NCBI RefSeq assembly: GCF_014196595.1
Contig: NZ_JACIEA010000001.1
Coordinates: forward strand, 278,085-342,084
Direction of reading: 5' to 3'
DNA from: Sphingorhabdus rigui
GTDB lineage: Bacteria > Pseudomonadota > Alphaproteobacteria > Sphingomonadales > Sphingomonadaceae
DNA length: 64,000 nucleotides
Shown: in pieces, positions 7,824 through 18,114 of the stretch
Layout: each line of letters begins with the position of its first letter
Numbering within the stretch: position 1 is the first letter of the stretch
Translations under genes and position numbers: made by a program
Notes under the pieces: generated by a model
What the model saw: the letters and a program-made list of their open reading frames with translations, nothing else
Databases searched by the model: none
Told to the model about the DNA's origin: nothing

Positions 7824-10800
7824 CTACTCAGCGGCTTCCAGCACCTCATGGTCGGACAGCGGCTGGCTTAAGCGGGTCAGCATTTCCTTCGGGCATATCT
7901 GCCAGAATTCACCGCGCCTGCGGTCCCAATCTTCCAGCAATGATTGCGACCATGCGCTGTCGGTGGCTTGGGCATGCGCGGTGATCAGCGACTTCAGCTG
8001 GTCTTCCCAATAGGCGCTGTCGAGCCGTTGCCAGACAATGCTGTCCGGATTGGCCATCTGTGCAAAATCACCTTCGGTGTCGAGCACAAAGGCCATGCCG
8101 CCGGTCATACCTGCACCAAAGTTGCTGCCAACCTTGCCCAGGATGACCGCCATGCCGCCGGTCATATATTCCAGACCGTTTGATCCGCAGCCTTCGACGA
8201 CGACATGCGCGCCGGAGTTGCGGACGGCAAAGCGCTCGCCGGCCTGTCCTGCCGCCAACAACCGTCCCGACGTCGCGCCATAAAGCACCGTGTTGCCGAT
8301 GATGCTGTTTTGCTGACTGGTGAGCGGGCTGCTGACCGTTGGCCGCACGATGATGGTGCCGCCCGAAAGCCCCTTGCCGACATAGTCATTGGCGTCGCCA
8401 AACACTTCCAAGGTAATGCCCTGACACAGGAATGCGCCAAGCGATTGTCCCGCCGACCCACGCAAACGCACATGGACATGTCCTTCGGAAAGGCCCTTCA
8501 TCCCGTACAAACGCGTGATTTCGGAACTCAACCGCGTGCCAACCGCGCGGTGGGTGTTGCGGACATTATATGTCAGCTGCATTTTTTCGCGCCGTTCGAA
8601 CACCGGCTTTGCATCATGGATCATCTGCGCATCAAGGCTGTCTGGCACTTCATTGCGGAATGTCGGAATGCTGAAGCGGCGCGCGCTGTCGGGCGCATCG
8701 ACCTTGGCAAGGATGGGGTTGAGATCGAGATCGTCCAAATGCTCCGCGCCGCGGCTAACCTGACGCAGAAGTTCCGTACGGCCAATGACTTCATCCAGGC
8801 TGCGATAGCCAAGCTTGGCCAAAATCTCGCGCACTTCCTCGGCAATGAAGGTCATCAGGTTGATCACCTTTTCCGGGGTGCCCGTGAATTTCTTGCGCAA
8901 GGCTTCGTCCTGAACACAGACCCCGACGGGGCAGGTGTTGGAATGGCACTGGCGCACCATGATGCAGCCCATGGCGACAAGGCTGAGCGTGCCGATGCCA
9001 AATTCTTCCGCGCCCAAGATCGCGGCAATCACAATGTCGCGTCCGGTTTTCAGTCCGCCATCGGTCCGCAGCTTGATACGATGCCGAAGGCCGTTGAGCG
9101 TCAGCACCTGATTGGCTTCGGACAGCCCCATTTCCCATGGTGTCCCTGCATATTTGATGCTGGTTTGCGGGCTTGCGCCCGTGCCGCCAACATTGCCCGA
9201 AACGAGGATGACGTCGGCATGCGCTTTCGCCACACCAGCGGCGATGGTGCCGATGCCTGCTGCGCTCACCAGCTTGACGCACACCCGTGCGCGCGGGTTG
9301 ATTTGCTTCAGGTCGTAGATCAGCTGGGCAAGGTCTTCGATCGAGTAAATGTCATGGTGCGGTGGCGGTGAAATGAGCGTGACGCCCGGCGTCGAATGCC
9401 GCAGACGCGCAATCATTTCGGTCACCTTGAAACCGGGCAATTGGCCGCCTTCACCGGGCTTTGCGCCCTGCGCGACCTTGATTTCAATTTCCTCGCACGC
9501 GCCGAGATATTCGGCGGTTACGCCAAAACGGCCACTCGCGATTTGCTTGATGACGCTGTTGGCATTGTCGCCATTTTCATAGGGCTTGAACCGCTTGCTG
9601 TCTTCGCCGCCTTCGCCGGACACAGCCTTTGCGCCAATCCGGTTCATGGCGATGGCCAATGTCTCATGCGCCTCCGGCGACAAGGCGCCAAGCGACATGC
9701 CCGGCGTGACAAAGCGTTTGCGAATTTCGGTGATCGCTTCGACTTCATCAATCGCAACAGGTTCCTTTGCGAAATTGAATTCCAACAAATCGCGCAAGTA
9801 AATCGGCGGCAGTTCGCGCACGCCTTGGGCAAATTGTGTGTAGGTCGAATAGCTGTCATTCGCGACAGAGCTTTGCAAAAGATGCATCAGCCCCGCCGAA
9901 TAGGCATGCTCTTCGCCGCCATTGCGTTGCTTGTAAAAGCCGCCAACGGGCAAGCGTGCAACCGCCGTGTCAAACGCCTCTTCATGGCGATCCCGCGCGT
10001 TCACATAAAGCGAATGATAGCCTTCGCCCGAAATCTTGTTCGGCATTCCGGGGAAGAAGTCGTTGACCAAGGCACGCGACAGGCCAACCGCTTCGAAATT
10101 ATAGCCGCCACGATAGCTGGAGATGACCGCGATGCCCATTTTGGACATGATCTTCAACAGCCCTTCGTTGATGGCGGTGCGGTAATTTTCGACCGCTTGG
10201 GTTAGCGCAAGTCCACCCAACAGTCCGCGCGCATGGCGGTCGCCAATTGCGGCTTCGGCCAGATATGCGTTTACCGTGGTTGCGCCAACGCCAATGAGCA
10301 CCGCGAAATAATGCGTGTCGAGACATTCGGCGGAGCGGACGTTGATCGACGAATAGCTGCGCAAACCATTGCGTACCAAATGCGTGTGCACAGCGGCAGC
10401 GGCAAGGATCATGGCAATACCAACGCGGTCGGCGCTGATATTTTCGTCGGTCAGGAACAATTCGGATTTGCCCATGCGCACAGCGGCCACGGCTTCTTCG
10501 CGGATCCGCGTGATGGCGGCGCGAAGACCTTCTTGTCCTTCGGAAATGTCGTAGGTGCAGTCAATTTCTGCGCCCGCTGCGCCAAAGGCAGACTTTAACC
10601 GGCGCCAGTCATGCGAGGTGAGCACGGGGCTGGCGAGGACAAGCACGTCGGCATTCTGGCTCTTTTCGTCCAAAATGTTGGCAAGGTTGGAGAAACGCGT
10701 TTTGAGACTCATCACATGCCGCTCGCGCAGACTGTCGATCGGCGGGTTTGTCACTTGGCTAAAATTCTGGCGGAAGAATTGGCTGATGAGGCGCGGCTTG

Positions 10801-12350
10801 TCGCTGATGACGGCGAGCGGCGTGTCATCGCCCATCGACCCAATGGCTTCCTTGCCATCTTCGATCATCGGCGCGAGGATCATTTCGACATCTTCAAGCG
10901 TCATGCCGGCGGCGACCTGACGCTTGGTCAGTTCTGCGCGCGACCACGCCGGGGCATCATCCTGCGCTACATCGGGCAAGTCGGTGATAGCCCGGAAACC
11001 TCGCACGAGCGCGCCATAGTCTTGCTCTGCCGAGATGCGGTCTTTCAACTCGCCATCGCGGTACAATTTGCCTTCGTCGAGGTTGACCGCAATCATTTGG
11101 CCGGGGCCAAGGCGGCCCTTTTCCAATATCGTTGTTTCGGGAAGAACGACCATGCCGGTTTCGGAACCGATGACGAGCAGATTGTCCGACGTGCGGCTGT
11201 AGCGCAGTGGACGAAGGGCGTTGCGGTCGACGCCTGCAACGGCCCAATGGCCATCGGTCATGGCCAGCGCAGCGGGGCCATCCCATGGCTCCATGACGCT
11301 GGACATATATTCATACATTGCCCGGTGCGTGGCGGGCAGATTGGGGTTTGACTGCCATGCTTCGGGGATCAGCATCAGCTTCGCCGTTGGTGCTTCCTTG
11401 CCCGAACGGACCAATGTTTCGAACACGGCATCGAGCGCGGCAGTGTCCGATGAACCCGCCGGAATGACGGGCTTAATGTCATCCGACTGCGCGCCAAAGG
11501 CGATGCTGGCCATTTTGATTTCGTGGCTCTTCATCCAATTCTGGTTGCCACGGATGGTGTTGATTTCGCCATTATGGGCAAGGCCGCGGAACGGCTGCGC
11601 CAACCACCATTGGGGGAAGGTGTTGGTCGAATAACGCTGGTGGAAAATCGCGACGCGGCTTTCAAAACGGTCGTCCTGAAGATCGGGGTAAAAGACCGAA
11701 AGGCTTTCTGCGAGGAACAGGCCCTTGTAGACAATCGACCGGCACGACAGCGAGCAGATGTAGAAATCGCGAATTTGCGCAGCGATGATTTTCTTCTCAA
11801 TCCGGCGGCGGACGAGGTAGAGATTCTTTTCAAACTCGGTCGCGTCAACCGCATCGGGCATTGGGCCCGCAATCATGATCTGTTCGATTTCGGGCCGTGT
11901 CGCCTGCGCCTTGGTGCCGATAACCGACACGTCGACCGGCACCTGACGCCAGCCATAAATGGTGTAGCCGGCGTCGATGATTTCAGCCTCGACAATCGTG
12001 CGGCAGTTTTCTTGTGCGCTCAGGTCGGTGCGCGGCAGGAACACCATGCCGACTGCCAAACGGTTTGGCATCGGGCGGTGCCCGCTGTCCGATATGGCAT
12101 CGTCAAAGAAGCGGACGGGCAAGTCGATATGCAGTCCAGCGCCATCACCCGTCTTGCCGTCGGCATCAACGGCACCACGGTGCCACACGGCTTTCAGCGC
12201 CTCAATCCCGGCGGCCACCACGCGGCGCGATGGCTTTCCATCGGTCGCGGCAATCAAGCCAACGCCGCAGGCATCGCCTTCGGATTCCGGATAATACATG
12301 CCCTCATTGGCGAGGCGTTCATGTTCGGGGGTGGGGTAGAATATGGTCAT
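7824..12350 (-). CDS. gltB: Glutamate synthase (NADPH) large subunit
   Basis: GltB makes glutamate from 2-oxoglutarate and glutamine-derived ammonia. The 1508-residue protein has the full domain order: class II glutamine amidotransferase with Cys28 (GDACGVG) as nucleophile after a short propeptide, a central domain, the FMN-binding TIM barrel (SGEGGEDSKRF; AKPGEGGQLPG), the 3Fe-4S cysteine cluster CIMVRQCHSNTCPVGVC, and the C-terminal GXGXG beta-helix (GGMAVILG, GAGMTGGMAFVLD). The start overlaps the gltD stop by 4 bases (ATGA), so the two subunits are translationally coupled. Confidence 0.97.
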   Translation of the reverse strand: MTIFYPTPEHERLANEGMYYPESEGDACGVGLIAATDGKPSRRVVAAGIEALKAVWHRGAVDADGKTGDGAGLHIDLPVRFFDDAISDSGHRPMPNRLAVGMVFLPRTDLSAQENCRTIVEAEIIDAGYTIYGWRQVPVDVSVIGTKAQATRPEIEQIMIAGPMPDAVDATEFEKNLYLVRRRIEKKIIAAQIRDFYICSLSCRSIVYKGLFLAESLSVFYPDLQDDRFESRVAIFHQRYSTNTFPQWWLAQPFRGLAHNGEINTIRGNQNWMKSHEIKMASIAFGAQSDDIKPVIPAGSSDTAALDAVFETLVRSGKEAPTAKLMLIPEAWQSNPNLPATHRAMYEYMSSVMEPWDGPAALAMTDGHWAVAGVDRNALRPLRYSRTSDNLLVIGSETGMVVLPETTILEKGRLGPGQMIAVNLDEGKLYRDGELKDRISAEQDYGALVRGFRAITDLPDVAQDDAPAWSRAELTKRQVAAGMTLEDVEMILAPMIEDGKEAIGSMGDDTPLAVISDKPRLISQFFRQNFSQVTNPPIDSLRERHVMSLKTRFSNLANILDEKSQNADVLVLASPVLTSHDWRRLKSAFGAAGAEIDCTYDISEGQEGLRAAITRIREEAVAAVRMGKSELFLTDENISADRVGIAMILAAAAVHTHLVRNGLRSYSSINVRSAECLDTHYFAVLIGVGATTVNAYLAEAAIGDRHARGLLGGLALTQAVENYRTAINEGLLKIMSKMGIAVISSYRGGYNFEAVGLSRALVNDFFPGMPNKISGEGYHSLYVNARDRHEEAFDTAVARLPVGGFYKQRNGGEEHAYSAGLMHLLQSSVANDSYSTYTQFAQGVRELPPIYLRDLLEFNFAKEPVAIDEVEAITEIRKRFVTPGMSLGALSPEAHETLAIAMNRIGAKAVSGEGGEDSKRFKPYENGDNANSVIKQIASGRFGVTAEYLGACEEIEIKVAQGAKPGEGGQLPGFKVTEMIARLRHSTPGVTLISPPPHHDIYSIEDLAQLIYDLKQINPRARVCVKLVSAAGIGTIAAGVAKAHADVILVSGNVGGTGASPQTSIKYAGTPWEMGLSEANQVLTLNGLRHRIKLRTDGGLKTGRDIVIAAILGAEEFGIGTLSLVAMGCIMVRQCHSNTCPVGVCVQDEALRKKFTGTPEKVINLMTFIAEEVREILAKLGYRSLDEVIGRTELLRQVSRGAEHLDDLDLNPILAKVDAPDSARRFSIPTFRNEVPDSLDAQMIHDAKPVFERREKMQLTYNVRNTHRAVGTRLSSEITRLYGMKGLSEGHVHVRLRGSAGQSLGAFLCQGITLEVFGDANDYVGKGLSGGTIIVRPTVSSPLTSQQNSIIGNTVLYGATSGRLLAAGQAGERFAVRNSGAHVVVEGCGSNGLEYMTGGMAVILGKVGSNFGAGMTGGMAFVLDTEGDFAQMANPDSIVWQRLDSAYWEDQLKSLITAHAQATDSAWSQSLLEDWDRRRGEFWQICPKEMLTRLSQPLSDHEVLEAAE

Positions 12351-13789
12351 GCTGCAACCTTTTCACGGCTTGCTTTTGATTTCAGATAATTGTGCATATG
12401 CTGCGTCACATCGCGGCCATCGCGGATCGCCCAGACGACAAGGCTCGCGCCGCGCACGATGTCGCCAATGGCAAACACGCCGTCGAGGTTGGTCATCTGC
12501 GTATTATGGTCCACGCGAATGGTGCCCCATCGGGTGACGTTCAGGTCCGCCGCGCCGAACAACACCGGAAGGTCTTCGGCTTCAAAACCAAGCGCGGTAA
12601 TCACAAGGTCGGCATCCAGTGTGAAGTCACCTTGCGGATCATTTTCCGGCGCGCGGCGACCCGATGCGTCGGGTGCACCCAGCCGCATTTTGGAAACCTG
12701 AACCCGCTCGACTTGGCCATTGCCTTCGAAGCCCTTGGGGCCTGAAAGCCACACAAACTCGACGCCTTCTTCTTCGGCATTGGCCACTTCCCGCTGCGAA
12801 CCGGGCATATTTTCGCGGTCGCGGCGATAGAGGCATTTGACCGACTTTGCGCCTTGGCGGATCGCGGTGCGAACGCAATCCATCGCGGTGTCGCCGCCGC
12901 CAATGACGACGACATTCTTGCCCGCGGCATTCAGCGCGCCGCTTTCAAATGCGGGCACGGCATCGCCAAAGCCCTTGCGGTTCGACGCGGTCAAATAATC
13001 CAATGCCGCCACCACGCCATTAAGATCGCCGCCCGGTAACGACACCGCGCGCGCCTTGTACACGCCGGTCGCAATCAACACGGCGTCATGCTTGGCGCGC
13101 AATGCGTCGAGCGTGGCGTCACGGCCAACTTCGAAATTGGTGTGGAAATGGATGCCCGCATCCTCAAGCCGCTTCACGCGGCGCATGACGACGTCTTTCT
13201 CCAGCTTAAATCCGGGAATGCCATATGTCAGCAGGCCGCCCATGCGGTCATAGCGGTCGTACACATGCACGTCATATCCAGCGACGCGCAGATATTCTGC
13301 GGTGGTCAGGCCACCCGGGCCGCCGCCAATGATGCCGACCGATTGCCCGCGCGATGGTCCGACCGCAACGGGTTCGACCCAGCCCTGTTCCCACGCGGTG
13401 TCGGTGATATATTTCTCGACAGAGCCAATGGTCACGGCGTCGTGGCCCGAAAATTCAATGACGCAATTGCCTTCGCACAAGCGATCTTGCGGGCAGATGC
13501 GGCCGCAAATTTCGGGCATGGTGCTGGTCAGGTTGGACAGCTCATACGCCTCACGCAAACGCCCTTCGGCGGTCAAGCGCAGCCAATCGGGGATATGGTT
13601 GTGCAACGGGCAATGCACCGAACAATATGGCACGCCGCATTGCGAGCAACGCGATGCCTGATCCGCAGCGTCGTCGGATGCATAACGCTCGGCGATTTCG
13701 GCAAAATCTTCTGCACGAAGCTGCGCAGCCCGCTTTTCAGGGTAGGCCTGCGGTTTCGAGATAAATTTCAGCATCGGGTCTTTGGCCAC
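12347..13789 (-). CDS. gltD: Glutamate synthase (NADPH) small subunit
   Basis: GltD takes electrons from NADPH via FAD and passes them to GltB. The protein is about 480 residues. N-terminal cysteine motifs for 4Fe-4S clusters read SRCSQCGVPYCSVHCP and GRICPQDRLCEGNCV. FAD and NADPH Rossmann motifs follow (GIIGGGPGGLTTAEYL and VVVIGGGDTAMDC). I chose the GTG at 13789 because AAGGAGT at 13797-13803 is 7 bases upstream; an earlier GTG at 13798 would overlap that site. The 163 bases before uppP are AT-rich and probably hold the promoter of this operon. Confidence 0.95.
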   Translation of the reverse strand: MAKDPMLKFISKPQAYPEKRAAQLRAEDFAEIAERYASDDAADQASRCSQCGVPYCSVHCPLHNHIPDWLRLTAEGRLREAYELSNLTSTMPEICGRICPQDRLCEGNCVIEFSGHDAVTIGSVEKYITDTAWEQGWVEPVAVGPSRGQSVGIIGGGPGGLTTAEYLRVAGYDVHVYDRYDRMGGLLTYGIPGFKLEKDVVMRRVKRLEDAGIHFHTNFEVGRDATLDALRAKHDAVLIATGVYKARAVSLPGGDLNGVVAALDYLTASNRKGFGDAVPAFESGALNAAGKNVVVIGGGDTAMDCVRTAIRQGAKSVKCLYRRDRENMPGSQREVANAEEEGVEFVWLSGPKGFEGNGQVERVQVSKMRLGAPDASGRRAPENDPQGDFTLDADLVITALGFEAEDLPVLFGAADLNVTRWGTIRVDHNTQMTNLDGVFAIGDIVRGASLVVWAIRDGRDVTQHMHNYLKSKASREKVAA

Positions 13790-13952
13790 AGCGCACACTC
13801 CTTGAATATGCGCCGCGCGTACCGCGGAAAACGGTGAATGTCACCTAGAAAACCCAATAATAGGACAGTCTAGCTGCCATATGCCATAAATTTTGTGGCT
13901 TAATAATGGTGTTACGCAATATTATTTCACATATTTATGACCGTTTCGGACC

Positions 13953-14753
13953 TTACCGCATGGCCAGCCACAGCAAAGCCGCTGAACCAACAATGATTCG
14001 GTAATAGGCAAATGGTGCGAAGCCAAATCTGCCCACCAGCGCCACGAACGCTTTCACCACGATCACGGCAACGACAAATGCGGCGGTGAACCCAATGGCA
14101 ATCATGTCGAGGTCATCGGCGCTCAGAAGTGCGCGATCTTTCCATAGCGCGTAGACGGTCGCGGCCATCATCGTTGGGACGGCGAGGAAAAACGAAAATT
14201 CGGCCGCGGTTTTGCGTTCGACACCCATCATCAGCCCGCCCATGATCGTTGCACCTGACCGGCTCACCCCGGGCAGCATGGCGGTGCACTGAATAAGGCC
14301 GATGGATAAAGCCGTGCCGAACGGTATGTCCTCCACCGAATGGAAGCGCACATTTTTCACGATCCGCTCAAGAACCAATATGATGATGCCGCCGACGATC
14401 AGCGCGATGGCGACAATTTCGGGCGTTTGCATCGCGGCGCGGATGGCGTCGTACGCGACAACGCCGATGAGCAACGCTGGCACAAAGCCGAGCAGGATGT
14501 TGCGCGTGAACGCGATTGGACCGGGCTGCGCTTTTAATAAGCCGGTGCCGACGGCCCAAAAACGCTGCCAATATACCAGCAACACCGCCAATATTGCACC
14601 CAGCTGGATGGCAATTTTGAACGCGATCGAACTATTGTCGGTAAATCCAACCAGTTCACCGGCAAGTATGAGATGTCCGGTGGACGATACGGGCAGAAAC
14701 TCCGTAAGCCCCTCGATAATACCAAGGAGCACGGCGATCAGCCAATCGCTCAC
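13953..14753 (-). CDS. uppP: Undecaprenyl-diphosphate phosphatase (BacA family)
   Basis: UppP recycles the undecaprenyl carrier of cell-wall synthesis by removing a phosphate. The protein is a 266-residue multi-helix membrane protein with both family motifs: EGLTEFLPVSSTGHLIL near the N-terminus and MLPGVSRSGATIMGG in the middle. The start is GTG at 14753, overlapping the stop of the upstream NDUFA9-like gene (GTGA), so the two are translationally coupled. Confidence 0.95.
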   Translation of the reverse strand: MSDWLIAVLLGIIEGLTEFLPVSSTGHLILAGELVGFTDNSSIAFKIAIQLGAILAVLLVYWQRFWAVGTGLLKAQPGPIAFTRNILLGFVPALLIGVVAYDAIRAAMQTPEIVAIALIVGGIIILVLERIVKNVRFHSVEDIPFGTALSIGLIQCTAMLPGVSRSGATIMGGLMMGVERKTAAEFSFFLAVPTMMAATVYALWKDRALLSADDLDMIAIGFTAAFVVAVIVVKAFVALVGRFGFAPFAYYRIIVGSAALLWLAMR

Positions 14754-15667
14754 TGACCGCCACCAAAGCGACCATGCCGGCGATAGATGTTCAGCCAGTC
14801 AGCGGCGATCGTATCGAGCGGTGTCGGCACGATGCCGTAGGCCGCCAGCCCGTCTGTGCCGGTTACGACATTGTCCTTGCCCAACATCTTATATTGATCT
14901 TGGGTGATAGGCGCGCCCGGCAACCAACCCGTGCCCTTGGCGAGCAGCTTTGCCGCGATGTCGGGCACTTCCACAAATATGCGATCACGGCCGATGGCTT
15001 TGGCGATCCAGCGGTTCAGCTCCATCATCGAAAATATTTCGGGGCCACCCAGCTCAAGCGTGCTTCCGTCCTGATGCGCCACCGCCTTAGCGACAGCCTT
15101 GGCGACATCGCCCACAAATACCGGCTGGAACTTGGTGTCTGCCCCAATGACGGGAACGACAGGAAGCGCGCGGATCATTCCGGCAAAGCGGTTGATGAAC
15201 TGGTCTTCGCGGCCAAAGACGATGGATGGGCGAAGGATAACCGCCGACGGAAATGCTGCGCGCACGGCGGCTTCGCCACCTGCCTTGCTCTGCCCATATT
15301 CCGCTTCGCTGTGCGCATCGGCGCCAATGGCCGATACATGGACGAGCGCTTTGACACCGGCGGCGGCTGCAGCCTGCGCCACGATGCCTGCGCCAACATT
15401 TTGCACAGCGTCCATATTATCGAAGCTGCCGACAAGATTGATGACCGCATCCGCATCTTTCACGGCGCGTGCCACGCTATCTGGCTTGCGCACATCCGCC
15501 GCCATCAATTGAACTTGGCCGACATTGCCGAGCGGTTTGATATGATTGGCGCCGCCGACGTTGCGGCAGGCCACACGAATACGTGCGCCTTCGTTCAACA
15601 GCGCCTGCGCCACATAGCGGCCCAGAAAACCGCTGCCGCCAAAAATCGTTACCAACTTGCCTTGCAT
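14750..15667 (-). CDS. Complex I NDUFA9-like NAD(P)H-binding protein
   Basis: 305 residues of the atypical short-chain dehydrogenase fold. The N-terminal nucleotide-binding motif is GGSGFLGRYVAQALL and an INLVGSFDN-type strand follows. The ordering, length and PVIGADTKFQPVFVGDVA segment match alphaproteobacterial relatives of NDUFA9, a nucleotide-binding subunit attached to complex I. The active-site Tyr-Lys pair of classical dehydrogenases is not evident, apart from EYGQSKAGGE, which could serve. The position upstream of and coupled to uppP is recurrent in sphingomonads as far as I recall. Function in this organism is inferred. Confidence 0.8.
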   Translation of the reverse strand: MQGKLVTIFGGSGFLGRYVAQALLNEGARIRVACRNVGGANHIKPLGNVGQVQLMAADVRKPDSVARAVKDADAVINLVGSFDNMDAVQNVGAGIVAQAAAAAGVKALVHVSAIGADAHSEAEYGQSKAGGEAAVRAAFPSAVILRPSIVFGREDQFINRFAGMIRALPVVPVIGADTKFQPVFVGDVAKAVAKAVAHQDGSTLELGGPEIFSMMELNRWIAKAIGRDRIFVEVPDIAAKLLAKGTGWLPGAPITQDQYKMLGKDNVVTGTDGLAAYGIVPTPLDTIAADWLNIYRRHGRFGGGQ

Positions 15668-15873
15668 AAATGCTCCATCATGCAGCGTGTGAATTGGTTG
15701 GCGCTTTGCACCACCACCCGAAAGCTTTCAAGGCCGACCTGCGCCCGCTTGCAGATAATTGGTTCGCCCTGTGCCTTATCATTGGCATCCTATTCTCTTC
15801 ACGGTAACGGATATTGATGTGTCTAGATGGAACCTTGTGCATAAGGGGGTGCTGGGCGCGAAGGGATGTCTGT

Positions 15874-18114
15874 TTGATCCGATTAACTGCCTTTTTGTAT
15901 CTTGGTTGTGCTGCCGCACCTTTGCTCGCGCAAAATCCGGCTGGCGGTGCCGTTGTGCCCGTGCAGGCGCCACCCACCGTGCCGTTGAAAGTTGTGAGCC
16001 CCGCACCTGCTGATCCGCAAACCCCAATCATTGGCGACGCGGAATTCGACGCCGCCATCCCGTCACTGGACGACGCGCCGTTGGAGAGCATCGACGCATG
16101 GCAGGCCGAACAAGAAACAAAGGAAGAAGGCGGCACGGTCCAACAACAGACAGCTCAAACCGCTGCCGATCCCGCTATCGCAGCCGTGCAGGACGGCGAT
16201 GCCGTGGAAATCCTGCCCGATCCGCCCGTCACGGACCCGTTGCTGGACGATCCGCTTCCGCCAATAGATAGCTTTGATGCTGAACCACCGCCGGAACCAA
16301 CGCAGGCTGCCGAACGTGAGGCGCGGGCGTTGCGTTATGTACTGCGCATCGATGGGCTGGATGCCACAAAGACAACCGATATTGCCAAAGACGCCGACGG
16401 AGTCGCTGTGGAAGCCGCTATTTGGCGTGATGTGCGCGCAAGATTTGATAGCCTGTCGGTGCTCAACGATGGTGACGGTACGGCGGAAAACCGCGCAGAA
16501 ATTAGCCAACGTGCACGCGCCGACCGTCAGTTGCTGTTGGATGTCCTAAATGGTCAGGGCTTTTTTGACGCTGATGTGCGTGTCGCGGTTCAGCCTTCTG
16601 TCGTCGAAGGCCAGCCCTTGAACGTCATCCTGACGGTTGTGCCCGGACGGCGTTATTATCTCGGGCAAATCGCCTTTTCTGCCCCCGCTGTTCAACCGGC
16701 GGATCTTATCAGCCGCAGCTTTGTTCCCAAAGGCGGCGACCCGATTGTCGCGGACATCATTTTGGCGGCCGAAGCAAATATTTCGGTCGAGTTGCCCCAA
16801 AATGGCTATCCTTTTGCAAAGGTTGGCGAGCGGGACATATTTCTGGATAGCGACAGGGGCGTTGGCGACTACAGCTTGCCTGTGGAAACGGGCGCACGCA
16901 GCTATTTCGGGCAATTGCGGACCGAAGGCACCACCGCTTTTGACGCCGACCATGTCTCGATATTGCGGCGGTTTAAGACCGGCGACCTGTATGACAGCCG
17001 GAAAGTTGACGATTTGCGCGCCGCGCTCATCGCCACGGGCTTGCTGTCGACAGTATCTGTTGAACCTGTCCCGGGTGAGGGCAGCGCGCCAGATGGAACG
17101 CCTTATGCCGACTTGCTTGTGCGGCAGGAAGCGGCACCGCCGCGCACCATTGCGGGCAGCGCAGGCTATGGCACAGGGCAGGGCTTGCGTGCCGACGCAA
17201 GCTGGACACATCGCAATCTGTTCCCTCCGGAAGGATCGCTGACCGCAACGGGCGTGGTGGGCACAAAAGAACAAGCTGCGAGCATATCCGTCGCGCGGGC
17301 GAATGCCGGACGGCGCGACCGCAATATCGACATATCGTTGACCGCTTTGCACAGCAATTACGACGCTTTTGAAGCCTATACCGGGCGTCTGGCGGGAACG
17401 ATGTCATTCGTATCGACGCCCATCTGGCAAAAGAAATTCACATGGTCGATTGGCGCGGAAATATTGGCGACATCAGAAGACCAGTTTGATTTCGCGCGCG
17501 GGCTTCGCGACCGGCAGATCTTTTATGTCGCGGCGCTTCCCGGGCAAGTCGGCTTTGACCGGTCCGACAATCTATTGGACCCGACCAAAGGATATCGCGT
17601 CAATGTGCGCGTGTCGCCAGAGACATCGCTTGGGACCGGAAAGCAGATTTATGCGCGGGCCATTCTTGACGCGTCTTATTATTATCCGGTGAAAGACAAT
17701 ATCGTTGTGGCCGCCCGCGCGCGGGTGGGGACGATATCGGGCATCGCACGCGATAACCTTGCCCCTTCGCGGCGCTTTTATGGCGGCGGTGGTGGATCGG
17801 TGCGTGGCTTTGGCTATCAACAGCTTGGCCCGAAAGATCCAAATAACGATCCGGTGGGCGGCCGGAGCATGAATGAATTCGCATTGGAGGGTCGCTATCG
17901 TTTTGGCAATTATGGCGTGGTCGGCTTTGTCGATGCGGGCCAAGCATATGAATCGAGCATTCCAAAGTTCAACGACTGGCGCATGGGCGTCGGGGTTGGC
18001 GGGCGCTTTTACACTAATTTTGGCCCAATCCGTCTGGATTTCGCAACGCCTGTGAACCGGCGACTGGGTGAATCGCGCTTCAGCGTTTATGTGTCGATTG
18101 GACAGGCGTTTTGA
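15874..18114 (+). CDS. tamA: Autotransporter assembly factor TamA (BamA/Omp85 family)
   Basis: An outer-membrane beta-barrel protein that works with TamB to insert or transport envelope components. It has a signal peptide (IRLTAFLYLGCAAAPLLAQ), a Pro/Ala/Asp-rich linker of about 120 residues, POTRA-like domains, and a C-terminal 16-strand barrel with the Omp85 motif GGGGGSVRGFGYQQLGP and a terminal phenylalanine (VSIGQAF), the barrel-assembly signal. I place the start at TTG 15874, which begins the signal peptide and has AAGGGA about 7 bases upstream; an ATG at 15817 is in frame but would bury the signal peptide. The stop overlaps the tamB start. Confidence 0.88.
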   Translation: MIRLTAFLYLGCAAAPLLAQNPAGGAVVPVQAPPTVPLKVVSPAPADPQTPIIGDAEFDAAIPSLDDAPLESIDAWQAEQETKEEGGTVQQQTAQTAADPAIAAVQDGDAVEILPDPPVTDPLLDDPLPPIDSFDAEPPPEPTQAAEREARALRYVLRIDGLDATKTTDIAKDADGVAVEAAIWRDVRARFDSLSVLNDGDGTAENRAEISQRARADRQLLLDVLNGQGFFDADVRVAVQPSVVEGQPLNVILTVVPGRRYYLGQIAFSAPAVQPADLISRSFVPKGGDPIVADIILAAEANISVELPQNGYPFAKVGERDIFLDSDRGVGDYSLPVETGARSYFGQLRTEGTTAFDADHVSILRRFKTGDLYDSRKVDDLRAALIATGLLSTVSVEPVPGEGSAPDGTPYADLLVRQEAAPPRTIAGSAGYGTGQGLRADASWTHRNLFPPEGSLTATGVVGTKEQAASISVARANAGRRDRNIDISLTALHSNYDAFEAYTGRLAGTMSFVSTPIWQKKFTWSIGAEILATSEDQFDFARGLRDRQIFYVAALPGQVGFDRSDNLLDPTKGYRVNVRVSPETSLGTGKQIYARAILDASYYYPVKDNIVVAARARVGTISGIARDNLAPSRRFYGGGGGSVRGFGYQQLGPKDPNNDPVGGRSMNEFALEGRYRFGNYGVVGFVDAGQAYESSIPKFNDWRMGVGVGGRFYTNFGPIRLDFATPVNRRLGESRFSVYVSIGQAF

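Noticed and set aside
8205-9371. Long open frame (388 codons) antisense to gltB, and a similar one at 9396-10205
   Set aside because: No recognisable domain, Arg/His/Ala-rich composition typical of the antisense frame of a GC-rich gene, and gltB is certain on the other strand.
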